Origin: Oligosphaeraceae bacterium | GTDB lineage: Bacteria; Verrucomicrobiota; Lentisphaeria; Oligosphaerales; Oligosphaeraceae | Assembly (NCBI GenBank): GCA_012515455.1 | Contig: JAAYYJ010000372.1 | Span: 1-11,262 of the forward strand | Length of the DNA: 11,262 nt | Reading direction: 5' to 3' | In this document: positions 1 through 6,192 of the stretch, one piece after another | How positions within the stretch are numbered: position 1 is the first letter of the stretch | How the letters are laid out: each line of letters begins with the position of its first letter | Made by a program: the position numbers and the translations under genes | Notes under the pieces: model-generated | The model's input: only the letters and a program-made list of their open reading frames with translations | What the model was told of the DNA's origin: nothing | The model's database searches: none

Positions 1-188
1 AAACAGGGGCTGCCGCGCATCGCCTGGGAGAATCCCTCTCCGGCGTCCATCGCCGCCTGCAGCTGCCGGGACACCCGCTGGAAACGTCCTGGGAAACGTT
101 GCGCCAGGGCCCGCTGCGTCGGCACCCCGGCAGCCAGCAGCGTGGCCAAGCTGTGGTAGAATTCGATCTTGTCCTTGAGCAAAGACAT
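1..188 (-). CDS. Type II secretion system F-domain (GspF/PilC-like) protein, N-terminal part only
   Basis: The gene starts with ATG at 188 and reads off the left edge, so only 62 codons are visible. The residues include FYHSLATLLAAGVPTQRAL at about 10-28, then a helix ending in DAGEGFSQAM and SP. This is the pattern of the T2SS F domain (FxxxLAxLLxAGxPxxxAL, then GxxxSxAL and P), the inner-membrane platform protein of type II secretion and type IV pilus machines. The F domain begins almost at the initiator Met, without the roughly 60-residue cytoplasmic lead of a classical GspF. The start lies 8 bases after the stop of the LpxC-like gene and has no clear Shine-Dalgarno sequence, so translation is probably coupled to that gene. 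Whether a second F domain and the membrane helices follow cannot be seen. Family assignment is fairly sure; its role is inferred. Confidence 0.72.
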   Translation of the reverse strand, partial: MSLLKDKIEFYHSLATLLAAGVPTQRALAQRFPGRFQRVSRQLQAAMDAGEGFSQAMRGSPC

Positions 189-196
189 CAGCAGTG

Positions 197-1216
197 TTAT
201 TGATGGTGTTCCAGCAAATCACGGATGTACAACATCGTCAGCAGTTGTGCATCAAGTGCATGGCCGGCTTTGTAGGAAGTGATATGCCCGGCCAGGCGTC
301 CATCCTCGTGCAGAGACAGCGCTGCCAGCAGATCGAGACAGGCGCGATGCCAGACCGCTTCAAGAGATTTTCCCTGCAGCATGAAAGTCGGCTCGTTCAG
401 ATATTTCTTCTTGCCCGCAATCAGAATGTTCTTACGGGTGTAGCCGAGATTGCGAGTGTCGGCAAACAACTTTCCGACAGTCTGATAGTACAGCATTTCG
501 GTGGCCGAGCAGTTGGTGCGTGCTTCACAGCCGTACCGGAACACCTCCGGAGTCAGAGTGAATTGAACGCGCTGCTGGCCAATGACATTCGGGAAGTCGA
601 TCGCGACATCCAGGTTCAGGCGGCAATCTCCGGGAGGCGCCGGCTGGAAGAGCAGGAAGCCATTCCGGTGGTTCATAATGGCCACTGGCTCCTTGACTGT
701 CCAGTAACGCAAGGGCCGCTGGCGGTCTTCTTTCAGACCGGCCTGCAGGATTGCTTCCACCAGGGGCAGACTGCCCACGTCAAACAGCGGCGGGTCACCG
801 GTTTCCAAAGAAATCAGGCTGTTGTCCAGGCCCAGTCCCAGGCGCTGGGCGATGATGTGCTCGGTCATACGCACGTAGTTGGCCGGCGCACCAGCCCGCA
901 ACACGATGCTGCGCTGTGCGGTCCAGACATTTCGCGGCGAGACCATGATGGGCAGCTGATCGGGCAAATCGCTGCGGTCAAACCACCAGCCCGGGGTGGC
1001 GCTGGGAGAGAAATGCAGAGTGCTGTGCCGTCCTTTGCTGTAGGTCGCCGGGCCGCTGACAGTAAAAGGCTGGGCCAAGGTGTGCGGGAAGCGCTGCGGC
1101 TGCCAGTCGGGCGGTGCTGTGCGGGTCATGTCGACCGGCTGGCCCGCCATGGCCGCCCGGCTGCGCAGCAGCCGTTCAGCCGCACCGGCAGTGAGCAATA
1201 GTGGTTGGTTATCCAT
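197..1216 (-). CDS. LpxC-family protein (UDP-3-O-acyl-N-acetylglucosamine deacetylase-like) with altered active-site residues
   Basis: The 339-residue product follows the whole LpxC fold, the zinc deacetylase of the committed lipid A step. Visible landmarks are GWWFDRSDLP (76-85, like the GIxFxRxDL segment), TEHIIAQRLGLGLDN (118-132, like TVEHLxAALAGLGIDN), FDVGSLPLVEAI (145-156), EARTN (231-235), YLNE (272-275), and YKAGHALD (315-322, like YKSGHALN). Against E. coli LpxC recalled from memory, E78, H79, T191, D242 and H265 are kept as E119, H120, T234, D295 and H319. The RHKMLDAIGDL helix reads WHRACLDLLAAL, so the zinc ligand H238 aligns with R291 (a His lies one residue earlier, H290), K239 is A292 and D246 is A299. 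F192 is N235 and D197 is E240. It is about 34 residues longer than E. coli LpxC, mostly at the N-terminus. No Shine-Dalgarno precedes the ATG; it starts 36 bases after the oxidoreductase stop. It may be a divergent or inactive paralogue rather than the housekeeping lpxC. Confidence 0.82.
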   Translation of the reverse strand: MDNQPLLLTAGAAERLLRSRAAMAGQPVDMTRTAPPDWQPQRFPHTLAQPFTVSGPATYSKGRHSTLHFSPSATPGWWFDRSDLPDQLPIMVSPRNVWTAQRSIVLRAGAPANYVRMTEHIIAQRLGLGLDNSLISLETGDPPLFDVGSLPLVEAILQAGLKEDRQRPLRYWTVKEPVAIMNHRNGFLLFQPAPPGDCRLNLDVAIDFPNVIGQQRVQFTLTPEVFRYGCEARTNCSATEMLYYQTVGKLFADTRNLGYTRKNILIAGKKKYLNEPTFMLQGKSLEAVWHRACLDLLAALSLHEDGRLAGHITSYKAGHALDAQLLTMLYIRDLLEHHQ

Positions 1217-1252
1217 GAATTTACAGGACGGGTGCCTGTTAGCCGGTAGTGG

Positions 1253-2362
1253 TTAATCGATGCTTACTTCTTTGCCGGCAGCGGCTGCGCGGTACACGCC
1301 GTCGATGATCTTCTGCACTGCCAGGCCCGCTTCGCCCGGCGAGCGCATCGGCGTGTCATGCAGAATCGCGGACGCGAAATTCTTGAATTTGGCAATGAAG
1401 AGGGCCCCGAAGTCGGTGCTGGGCAGGAATGCCGCCTTGCTGTTCAGCATGGTACCGGCGTGGTCGGTATAGAGCGTCGCATCCTTGAAGCTGAATCCGC
1501 CTTTGGTGCCCACGATTTCGAAGGTATGCACGTCGTTTTCGATGTGGTTGCAGAACGATGACTCGATCTGCATAATGGCGCCGTTGTCGAAGCGCACCTG
1601 CCCCACCGCCAAGTCTTCCACAGTGTAGGTCTTGTAATCCCAGTTCGGCCAGCTGCTGACCACATTGCTCGGGCGGTCGCCCATGAAAGTCCAGCAGTTG
1701 CCGGATGCGGCGACTGGGCGCGGGGCGCCCATGCAGTAATGCGCCGATTCGATGATGTGCACGCCGATGTCGATCATCGGCCCACCGCCCTGCAGTTCTT
1801 TCTGACCGAAGACACCCCAGTTCGGGATGCCGCGCCGGCGCAGCGCCCGGCATTTGACGAACATGATGTCGCCGATGTCACCGGCTTCACGGGCCCGCAT
1901 GAACATATCGCAGGCGGGGTGGTAGCGCATCTGGAAGCCGCAGCAGAGCTTGCGGCCGTTGATTACTGCCGCATCGATCATCTCCTGACATTCGGCCGGG
2001 TCCATGGCCATGGGCTTCTCGGTAATGGCGTGGCAGCCGGCATTCAGGGCCGCAATCACGGCGGGTTTGTGCACGCCGTTCGGGGTGCAGACATCGACGA
2101 TGTCGGGCTTCAGCTCTTTCAGCATCTTGTCCCATTGCGCATACGTTTTGGTAAAGCCGTACTTGCTGCGCATCAGCTCCAGACGTTCCGGCTTGATGTC
2201 ACAGCCGCCGACTACCTCAATCTCCGGGATGTTCTCAATGGCCCGCAGGTGGGTCTCGCTGATCCCGCCGCAGCCAATGATGGCCCAACGCAATTTTTTG
2301 CTGACTTCGACTTTGGCAGCGGTGGCGAAGGATTCGGTTCCGATGGCACTGTTGTTCGACAT
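1253..2362 (-). CDS. Gfo/Idh/MocA-family NAD(P)-dependent oxidoreductase
   Basis: A 369-residue cytoplasmic dehydrogenase of the glucose-fructose oxidoreductase / inositol dehydrogenase family. The Rossmann fold begins at about residue 24 with WAIIGCGGISETHL; its GCGG glycine motif is at 30-33. The acidic end of the second strand is GGCDIKPER (52-60), CTPNGVH follows at 92-98, and the family signature EKP at 115-117 carries the usual catalytic Lys116. The C-terminal dimer/substrate domain has GGGPMIDIGVHIIES (192-206), where D198 and H202 are the expected substrate-site residues. About 23 polar residues precede the fold; this is not a signal peptide. A good Shine-Dalgarno, AAGGAGA (2374-2368), sits 5 bases before the ATG and supports this start. 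Members oxidise sugars, polyols or UDP-sugars and the exact substrate cannot be read from sequence. It lies downstream of asnB across an 86-base gap and upstream of the LpxC-like gene, probably in one operon. Confidence 0.9.
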   Translation of the reverse strand: MSNNSAIGTESFATAAKVEVSKKLRWAIIGCGGISETHLRAIENIPEIEVVGGCDIKPERLELMRSKYGFTKTYAQWDKMLKELKPDIVDVCTPNGVHKPAVIAALNAGCHAITEKPMAMDPAECQEMIDAAVINGRKLCCGFQMRYHPACDMFMRAREAGDIGDIMFVKCRALRRRGIPNWGVFGQKELQGGGPMIDIGVHIIESAHYCMGAPRPVAASGNCWTFMGDRPSNVVSSWPNWDYKTYTVEDLAVGQVRFDNGAIMQIESSFCNHIENDVHTFEIVGTKGGFSFKDATLYTDHAGTMLNSKAAFLPSTDFGALFIAKFKNFASAILHDTPMRSPGEAGLAVQKIIDGVYRAAAAGKEVSID

Positions 2363-2423
2363 GCAGTTCTCCTTGAGTTTATATTAATGCACAGAGATAA
2401 AGAAGTAAAGGCAATCAGCCTGC

Positions 2424-2450
2424 GGGGGGGGCTGGGGGAGGCTTTGCCTC
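2424..2450 (-). other. G8 homopolymer and small hairpin between asnB and the oxidoreductase gene
   Basis: The 86-base spacer (2363-2448) holds an uninterrupted run of eight G on the plus strand (2424-2431), a run of five G (2434-2438), and a perfect 13-base inverted repeat GAGGCTTTGCCTC (2438-2450) that overlaps the asnB stop codon (2451-2449). In asnB mRNA this gives a 5-bp stem with an AAA loop, followed by C-rich sequence. No U-run follows, so it is not a standard terminator; attenuation, processing or chance are all possible. Confidence 0.35.
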
Positions 2451-4176
2451 AGTATGCCTGGGCGTGCACGCCGGATACGGCCCGTCCGGACGGGTCATTC
2501 ATGGCCTTGAAAGCGGCGTCCCATTCCAGGGCAATGGCAGTGGAGCAGGCGACCGAGGCCTCGTGCGGGACCACCCGGGCGGCAGTCTCGGACGGGAAGC
2601 ATTCGGCAAACAGACTGCGGTAGTAGTACTCTTCTTTGTTCAACGGGGTGTTGATGGGGAAGCGCCGGGCGGCCGTGGCGAATTGCTGATCCGTGACCCG
2701 CTCAGAGGTGATCCTCTTGAGGGTGTCGATCCAGTTATACCCCACGCCGTCGGAGAATTGCTCCTTCTGGCGCCAGACGATTTCTTCGGGCAGATAATCC
2801 TTGAAGGCCTCGCGCAGAATCCATTTCTCAATCGGCGAGGCGCCGTGACTGCCGATGCTGGCCGGCAGGCGCCGGGCGTGGGACATCTTGTCGGACGGAT
2901 TTAGGCGCATGGCCACATCGATGAATTCCTTGTCCAGGAACGGTACCCGGCCTTCCACGCCCCAGGCTGCCAGGGCCTTGTTGGCCCGCAAGCAGTCGTA
3001 GAGATGGAGCTTGCCCAGTTTGCGCACAGTCTCCTCATGGAATTCCTGGGCGTTGGGGGCTTTGTGGAAGTACAGGTATCCGCCGAACAGCTCGTCAGAG
3101 CCCTCGCCGGACAATACCATCTTGATGCCCATGGCCTTGATGGCCCGGGCCAGCAGGAACATCGGGGTCGAGGCCCGGATGGTGGTGATGTCGTAGGTCT
3201 CCAGATGATAAACCACCTCGGGTAGAACGTCGAGAGCTTCCTGCAAGGTGAAATGGACTTCGTGATGCACGGTGCCGATATGCCGCGCAGCCTTCTGGGC
3301 CGCCAGCAGGTCCGGCGAGCCTTCCAGGCCGATGGCGAAGCTGTGCAACTGGGGCCACCAGGCCTCCAGGCGGGCCGCACCGCTCTCCACCCGGTGGGCG
3401 GCGAAGCGCTTGGTCACCGCCGCAATCACCGAGGAATCCAGGCCGCCGGAGAGCAGCACCCCGTAGGGGACATCGCTCATCAGCTGGCGTTTGACCGCAG
3501 CCTCTAGGGCCGCGCGCACCTCTTCGATGCTGGATTGGTTGTCCTTCACCGCGCTGTATTGCATCCAGTCGCGGGTATACCACTGGGTCGTCTTGCCATC
3601 AGGGCTGTAGTAATACTGTCCGGGCGGGAATTCTTCAATGGTGCAGCAGGTTCCCTCCAGGGCTTTCAGCTCACTGGCGACGTAGTAGCGCCCTGCGCTG
3701 TCCCAGCCCTGATACAGCGGAATGATGCCGAGGTGATCCCTGCCAATGAAATACGCGTTCTTCTCCCGGTCATAGAGAGCAAAAGCAAAGATGCCGTTGA
3801 GCTCTTCCAGGCAATCCGGGCCTTTCTCACGGTACAGCGCCAGAATGACCTCGCAGTCGGACTGAGTCAGAAAATCATAGCGACCGGCGAATTTCTCCCG
3901 GATCGGCTGATGGTTGTAGATCTCGCCATTGACCGCCAGCACCAGCTGTCCGTCCCGGCTGAACAGCGGCTGCCGCCCGGACAGCGGGTCGACAATGGCC
4001 AGCCGTTCGTGCGAGATGATGGCCTGGGAATCATTGTAGATGCCAGACCAGTCTGGTCCGCGATGCCGGATTTTCTTCGACATCTGCAGTACTTGGGTGC
4101 GCAGTGATTCCATGGCTGCGGCATCCAGCGCCTGCCCGCCCGCGGCAATCTCAAACAACCCGACAAAGCCGCACAT
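2449..4176 (-). CDS. asnB: Asparagine synthetase B (glutamine-hydrolysing)
   Basis: Makes asparagine from aspartate, ATP and glutamine in the cytoplasm. With the start chosen here the product is 575 residues (E. coli AsnB is about 554). The ATG at 4176 is chosen because the enzyme needs Cys2 as the N-terminal nucleophile (MCGFVGLFE) and because AAGGGA (4188-4183) lies 6 bases upstream; a longer reading from TTG at 4242 would begin inside the promoter. The class II glutamine amidotransferase domain shows RHRGPD, HERLAIVDP (56-64), NGEIYNH (83-89) and SDCEV (107-111). The synthetase domain shows the ATP-pyrophosphatase loop LLSGGLDSS (241-249), SGEGSDELFGGY and GRVPFLDKEF. The C-terminal region has SVACSTAIALEWDAAF and DPSGRA, like E. 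coli-type AsnB. This argues for true asparagine synthesis rather than a sugar-amidating relative, although the neighbours leave the latter open. First gene of the leftward group. Confidence 0.95.
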   Translation of the reverse strand: MCGFVGLFEIAAGGQALDAAAMESLRTQVLQMSKKIRHRGPDWSGIYNDSQAIISHERLAIVDPLSGRQPLFSRDGQLVLAVNGEIYNHQPIREKFAGRYDFLTQSDCEVILALYREKGPDCLEELNGIFAFALYDREKNAYFIGRDHLGIIPLYQGWDSAGRYYVASELKALEGTCCTIEEFPPGQYYYSPDGKTTQWYTRDWMQYSAVKDNQSSIEEVRAALEAAVKRQLMSDVPYGVLLSGGLDSSVIAAVTKRFAAHRVESGAARLEAWWPQLHSFAIGLEGSPDLLAAQKAARHIGTVHHEVHFTLQEALDVLPEVVYHLETYDITTIRASTPMFLLARAIKAMGIKMVLSGEGSDELFGGYLYFHKAPNAQEFHEETVRKLGKLHLYDCLRANKALAAWGVEGRVPFLDKEFIDVAMRLNPSDKMSHARRLPASIGSHGASPIEKWILREAFKDYLPEEIVWRQKEQFSDGVGYNWIDTLKRITSERVTDQQFATAARRFPINTPLNKEEYYYRSLFAECFPSETAARVVPHEASVACSTAIALEWDAAFKAMNDPSGRAVSGVHAQAY

Positions 4177-4182
4177 GGTTTT

Positions 4183-4188
4183 TCCCTT
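4183..4188 (-). promoter_or_regulatory. Ribosome binding site fixing the asnB start
   Basis: AAGGGA on the minus strand, 6 bases before the ATG at 4176. It selects the MCGF start with the catalytic Cys at position 2 and argues against the 22-codon upstream extension. Confidence 0.75.
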
Positions 4189-4212
4189 GTCTTGAAGAGT
4201 GAAATAAAATTC

Positions 4213-4242
4213 ATAATATGATTTTAAAAGCGAAAAATACAA
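4213..4242 (-). promoter_or_regulatory. Candidate sigma70-type promoter for the asnB operon
   Basis: On the minus strand, TTGTAT (4242-4237) and TATTAT (4218-4213) are separated by 18 bases in a markedly AT-rich patch. Transcription would start near 4206, leaving a leader of about 30 bases that contains the asnB ribosome binding site. Assignment is by consensus similarity only. Confidence 0.55.
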
Positions 4243-4375
4243 GTGCAGGTCGTTGAGATAATGCCCCGCGGGCGAGGTTTTTCGGGACCGGCGCCATGCC
4301 GGCCTGAAGTCTTGCGGTGGTCCTGGGGGGCGCTGAACGTTGATCTGCGGTTCCGGTGCTTTTCCCGCGGCCGGG

Positions 4376-4403
4376 TTGTTAATTGCCGCCGGCGGGTTAT
4401 ATT
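4376..4403 (+). promoter_or_regulatory. Candidate promoter for the permease-creatininase pair
   Basis: TTGTTA (4376-4381) and TATATT (4398-4403) are 16 bases apart, which would start transcription near 4410 and give a leader of about 70 bases before the permease ATG. The spacer holds the 10-base palindrome CCGCCGGCGG (4386-4395). Seen by consensus similarity only. Confidence 0.45.
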
Positions 4404-4478
4404 TATCGGCGCAATCATATCAATCCTGCTGCCGGGGCGCAAGGTCAGCCTCCCCGCGCAGGTTATTCCAGGCTAAAG

Positions 4479-5309
4479 ATGCGCAGATTCAGTCCAGGGC
4501 CATTGTTGCGTCAGTTGTTGTTAGGCGGTTATTTGCTGTTCACGCTGTATCCGCTGGTCTGGCTGACTCTGACTGCTTTTCGCCATGAAGGCGATGCCCA
4601 GCAGCGTCCGTTGGGACTGCCGGCGGAATGGACCTGGCAGAATCTGCAGCAGGTCTGGCAGAGCGGCAGTTTTGGCTCGGCCTATCTGAACAGTCTTTTG
4701 ATCAGTGCTGTGGCGGTGGCACTGGCTTTGAGCCTGGCAGCCCTGGCGGCTTTCGCCTTCGCCTATTTCCGCTTCCGGGGCAAGGCAGCGCTGTATGTGC
4801 TGTTTCTGCTCGGGATGATGATCCCGGTGCACGTGACCCTGATTCCGCTCAACAGCCTGCTGGGCGCCGGCGGACTGAATATCAAGGGCAGTCTGTGGTG
4901 TTTGCTGGGGCCCTATATCGCCTTCGCCCTGCCAGTCAGTGTGCTGATCCTGCGCCGCGCCTTCGAGGCGGTGCCGCAGGAGATGATTGATGCCGGGCAG
5001 ATGGATGGCTGCACGTCCTGGCAGACCTTCTGGCATATCGCCTTGCCCATGGTCAAGCCGGCTCTGAGCACGGTGCTGATTTTCAATTTCCTGACCATCT
5101 GGAATGAGTACGCCTTCGCATTGACATTGCTGGGGCCGGGCTGTCAGACCATCCCTCTGGCGATAACGGAATTCAAAGGTGAGCATGATGTGCAGATCAC
5201 CAGTATCTGCGCTGCGCTGCTGCTGATTATTGTGCCCCTGCTGGCCGTCTACGCCTGCGCCCAGAAACATATCGTGAACGGCTTGACTGCCGGTGCAGTC
5301 AAGGAATAA
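4479..5309 (+). CDS. Carbohydrate ABC transporter permease, MetI-like (CUT1 type, MalG-like)
   Basis: A 276-residue inner-membrane permease subunit of a binding-protein-dependent sugar importer. Hydrophobic segments are seen at about residues 11-33, 70-96, 103-127, 138-159, 195-218 and 241-260, giving the six helices usual for MalG-like permeases. The EAA loop that docks on the ATPase is at about 163-196 (EAVPQEMIDAGQMDG, then IALPMVKPAL), with the conserved Gly and LP. MIPVHVTLIPL (114-124) and NFLTIWNEYAFAL (203-215) are typical of the family. ATG 4479 is chosen because it gives the normal family length and an N-terminal RRF before the first helix. An upstream in-frame ATG at 4383 would add 32 unrelated residues and lie inside the candidate promoter. 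The Shine-Dalgarno is weak (AGG). No second permease, solute-binding protein or ATPase is visible. Creatininase follows after 23 bases. Confidence 0.9.
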   Translation: MRRFSPGPLLRQLLLGGYLLFTLYPLVWLTLTAFRHEGDAQQRPLGLPAEWTWQNLQQVWQSGSFGSAYLNSLLISAVAVALALSLAALAAFAFAYFRFRGKAALYVLFLLGMMIPVHVTLIPLNSLLGAGGLNIKGSLWCLLGPYIAFALPVSVLILRRAFEAVPQEMIDAGQMDGCTSWQTFWHIALPMVKPALSTVLIFNFLTIWNEYAFALTLLGPGCQTIPLAITEFKGEHDVQITSICAALLLIIVPLLAVYACAQKHIVNGLTAGAVKE

Positions 5310-5322
5310 ATAATGAACCCAT

Positions 5323-5327
5323 GGGAG
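5323..5327 (+). promoter_or_regulatory. Ribosome binding site deciding the creatininase start
   Basis: GGGAG lies 5 bases before the ATG at 5333 and overlaps an alternative in-frame ATG at 5321, which would be left with only AAGGAA 13 bases away. This favours the shorter start. Confidence 0.55.
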
Positions 5328-5332
5328 TCGAA

Positions 5333-6184
5333 ATGAAGTACGCGATGGCAGAGATGTCGGTTAAAGAAGTACGTGAATATCTGAAAACCAATCAGACGAT
5401 TATTTTCCCTTATGGTGTGGTGGAGCAGCATGGCTATCACCTGCCCTTGAGCACCGACATCGAAGGCGCGGAAGTATACGCCTACGCCTTGGCTGAACGC
5501 CTCGGCTGCATTGTCGCCCCCTGCCTGAATTACTGCTTCTCCGGCGGGATGCTGCCCGGAACCATCAATGTCAAACCAAACAACTTCTCCAATTTTGTCG
5601 GCGACATCATCGAATCGCTGGTCCTGCAGGGTTTCCTGAATATCCTGATTATGCCCGGTCATGGCGGCAGCGAGAGCCTGCTGCACCTCAAGGAATCGCT
5701 GCGGATTCAGAAATGGCTCAACCCCGCTTTGCACAAGGCGATGATCCTGTTCTTGCGCCGCAACGACTTCTCGGAACGGGCCAAGACGGCGCTGCAGGAG
5801 CACGACTGGCACGCCGGCAAGCATGAGACCTCGATGATCCTGGCCAATCGTCCGCAGCTGGCTATGCTGGACCAGATTGAGATGGATACGCCGGAGGTCG
5901 CCGAGCTGCTGCGCGATGACCCGGATGCCTACCAGAAGCGCACCTCGTTCTCAGGCTTGCGGGCCGAGGTGGTGAACACCGTGCAGCGTCCGGAAATTCA
6001 GGTCGGGGTGATGGGCTACCCCGAGCAGGCCAGCGCGGAAATCGGGCGGCAGAATCTCAAGGACATGGTCGACACCATGGCGCCGGCGCTGGAGAAGGCC
6101 ATCGCGATGGCCGCGGCGGCCCGGCGCAGCGGTGAGATGATCGAGGTCCTCGACAACGAGAAGCTCAAGATGCTGAAGCTCTGA
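5333..6184 (+). CDS. Creatininase / creatinine amidohydrolase family protein
   Basis: A 283-residue (287 if started at 5321) cytoplasmic metal-dependent amidohydrolase of the creatininase fold; relatives hydrolyse cyclic or linear amides such as creatinine or formamides. The signature PYGVVEQHGYHLPLSTD occupies 26-42; E31, H33 and D42 are the expected metal ligands. PGTINV (75-80) matches the usual FPGTI element. MPGHGGSES (107-115) stands where most members read NGHGGN, with the ligand H110 kept. HAGKHETS (160-167) carries the conserved H160 and E165. All metal-binding positions therefore look intact, so activity is likely, but the substrate is unknown. It is co-oriented with and 23 bases behind the permease, so an imported amide-containing compound is a reasonable guess. 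Its stop is only 8 bases from the stop of the convergent glycosidase-like gene. Confidence 0.85.
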   Translation: MKYAMAEMSVKEVREYLKTNQTIIFPYGVVEQHGYHLPLSTDIEGAEVYAYALAERLGCIVAPCLNYCFSGGMLPGTINVKPNNFSNFVGDIIESLVLQGFLNILIMPGHGGSESLLHLKESLRIQKWLNPALHKAMILFLRRNDFSERAKTALQEHDWHAGKHETSMILANRPQLAMLDQIEMDTPEVAELLRDDPDAYQKRTSFSGLRAEVVNTVQRPEIQVGVMGYPEQASAEIGRQNLKDMVDTMAPALEKAIAMAAAARRSGEMIEVLDNEKLKMLKL

Positions 6185-6192
6185 GCTGAGGT

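Larger units (their letters stand above)
4177..4478. other. Divergent intergenic control region between asnB and the ABC permease
   Basis: About 300 bases without a credible gene. The left third is AT-rich and carries the asnB promoter and leader. The remainder is GC-rich and contains short perfect palindromes or inverted repeats: CCCGCGGG (4265-4272), CCGGC/GCCGG (4288-4302), CCCG/CGGG (4364-4375) and CCGCCGGCGG (4386-4395). The last lies between the -35 and -10 elements of the rightward candidate promoter, where an operator could act. A GTG-started reading frame of 77 codons (4243-4476) and a 72-codon minus-strand frame cross it, but both are Arg/Pro-rich with no family resemblance and look spurious. 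Confidence 0.6.

Noticed and set aside
194..1201. Long plus-strand open frame (335 codons) opposite the LpxC-like gene
   Set aside because: Its product has no recognisable domain and it lies fully antisense to a frame with clear LpxC motifs; it is a GC-driven shadow.
1199..1254. Direct repeat TAGTGGTT at 1199-1206 and 1247-1254
   Set aside because: Only 8 bases, two copies, one inside coding sequence; expected by chance and not linked to any mobile element signature.
1739..2623. Long plus-strand open frame opposite the Gfo/Idh gene and the asnB 3' end
   Set aside because: It crosses two genes with strong family signatures on the other strand and shows no domain of its own.
4177..4242. Upstream extension of asnB by 22 codons from a TTG
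   Set aside because: It would bury the essential Cys2 nucleophile, starts within the -35 element, and the ATG at 4176 has a good ribosome binding site.
4243..4476. GTG-started 77-codon plus-strand frame ending just before the permease ATG
   Set aside because: Arg/Pro-rich, no family resemblance, begins inside the asnB promoter and spans the palindrome-rich control region.
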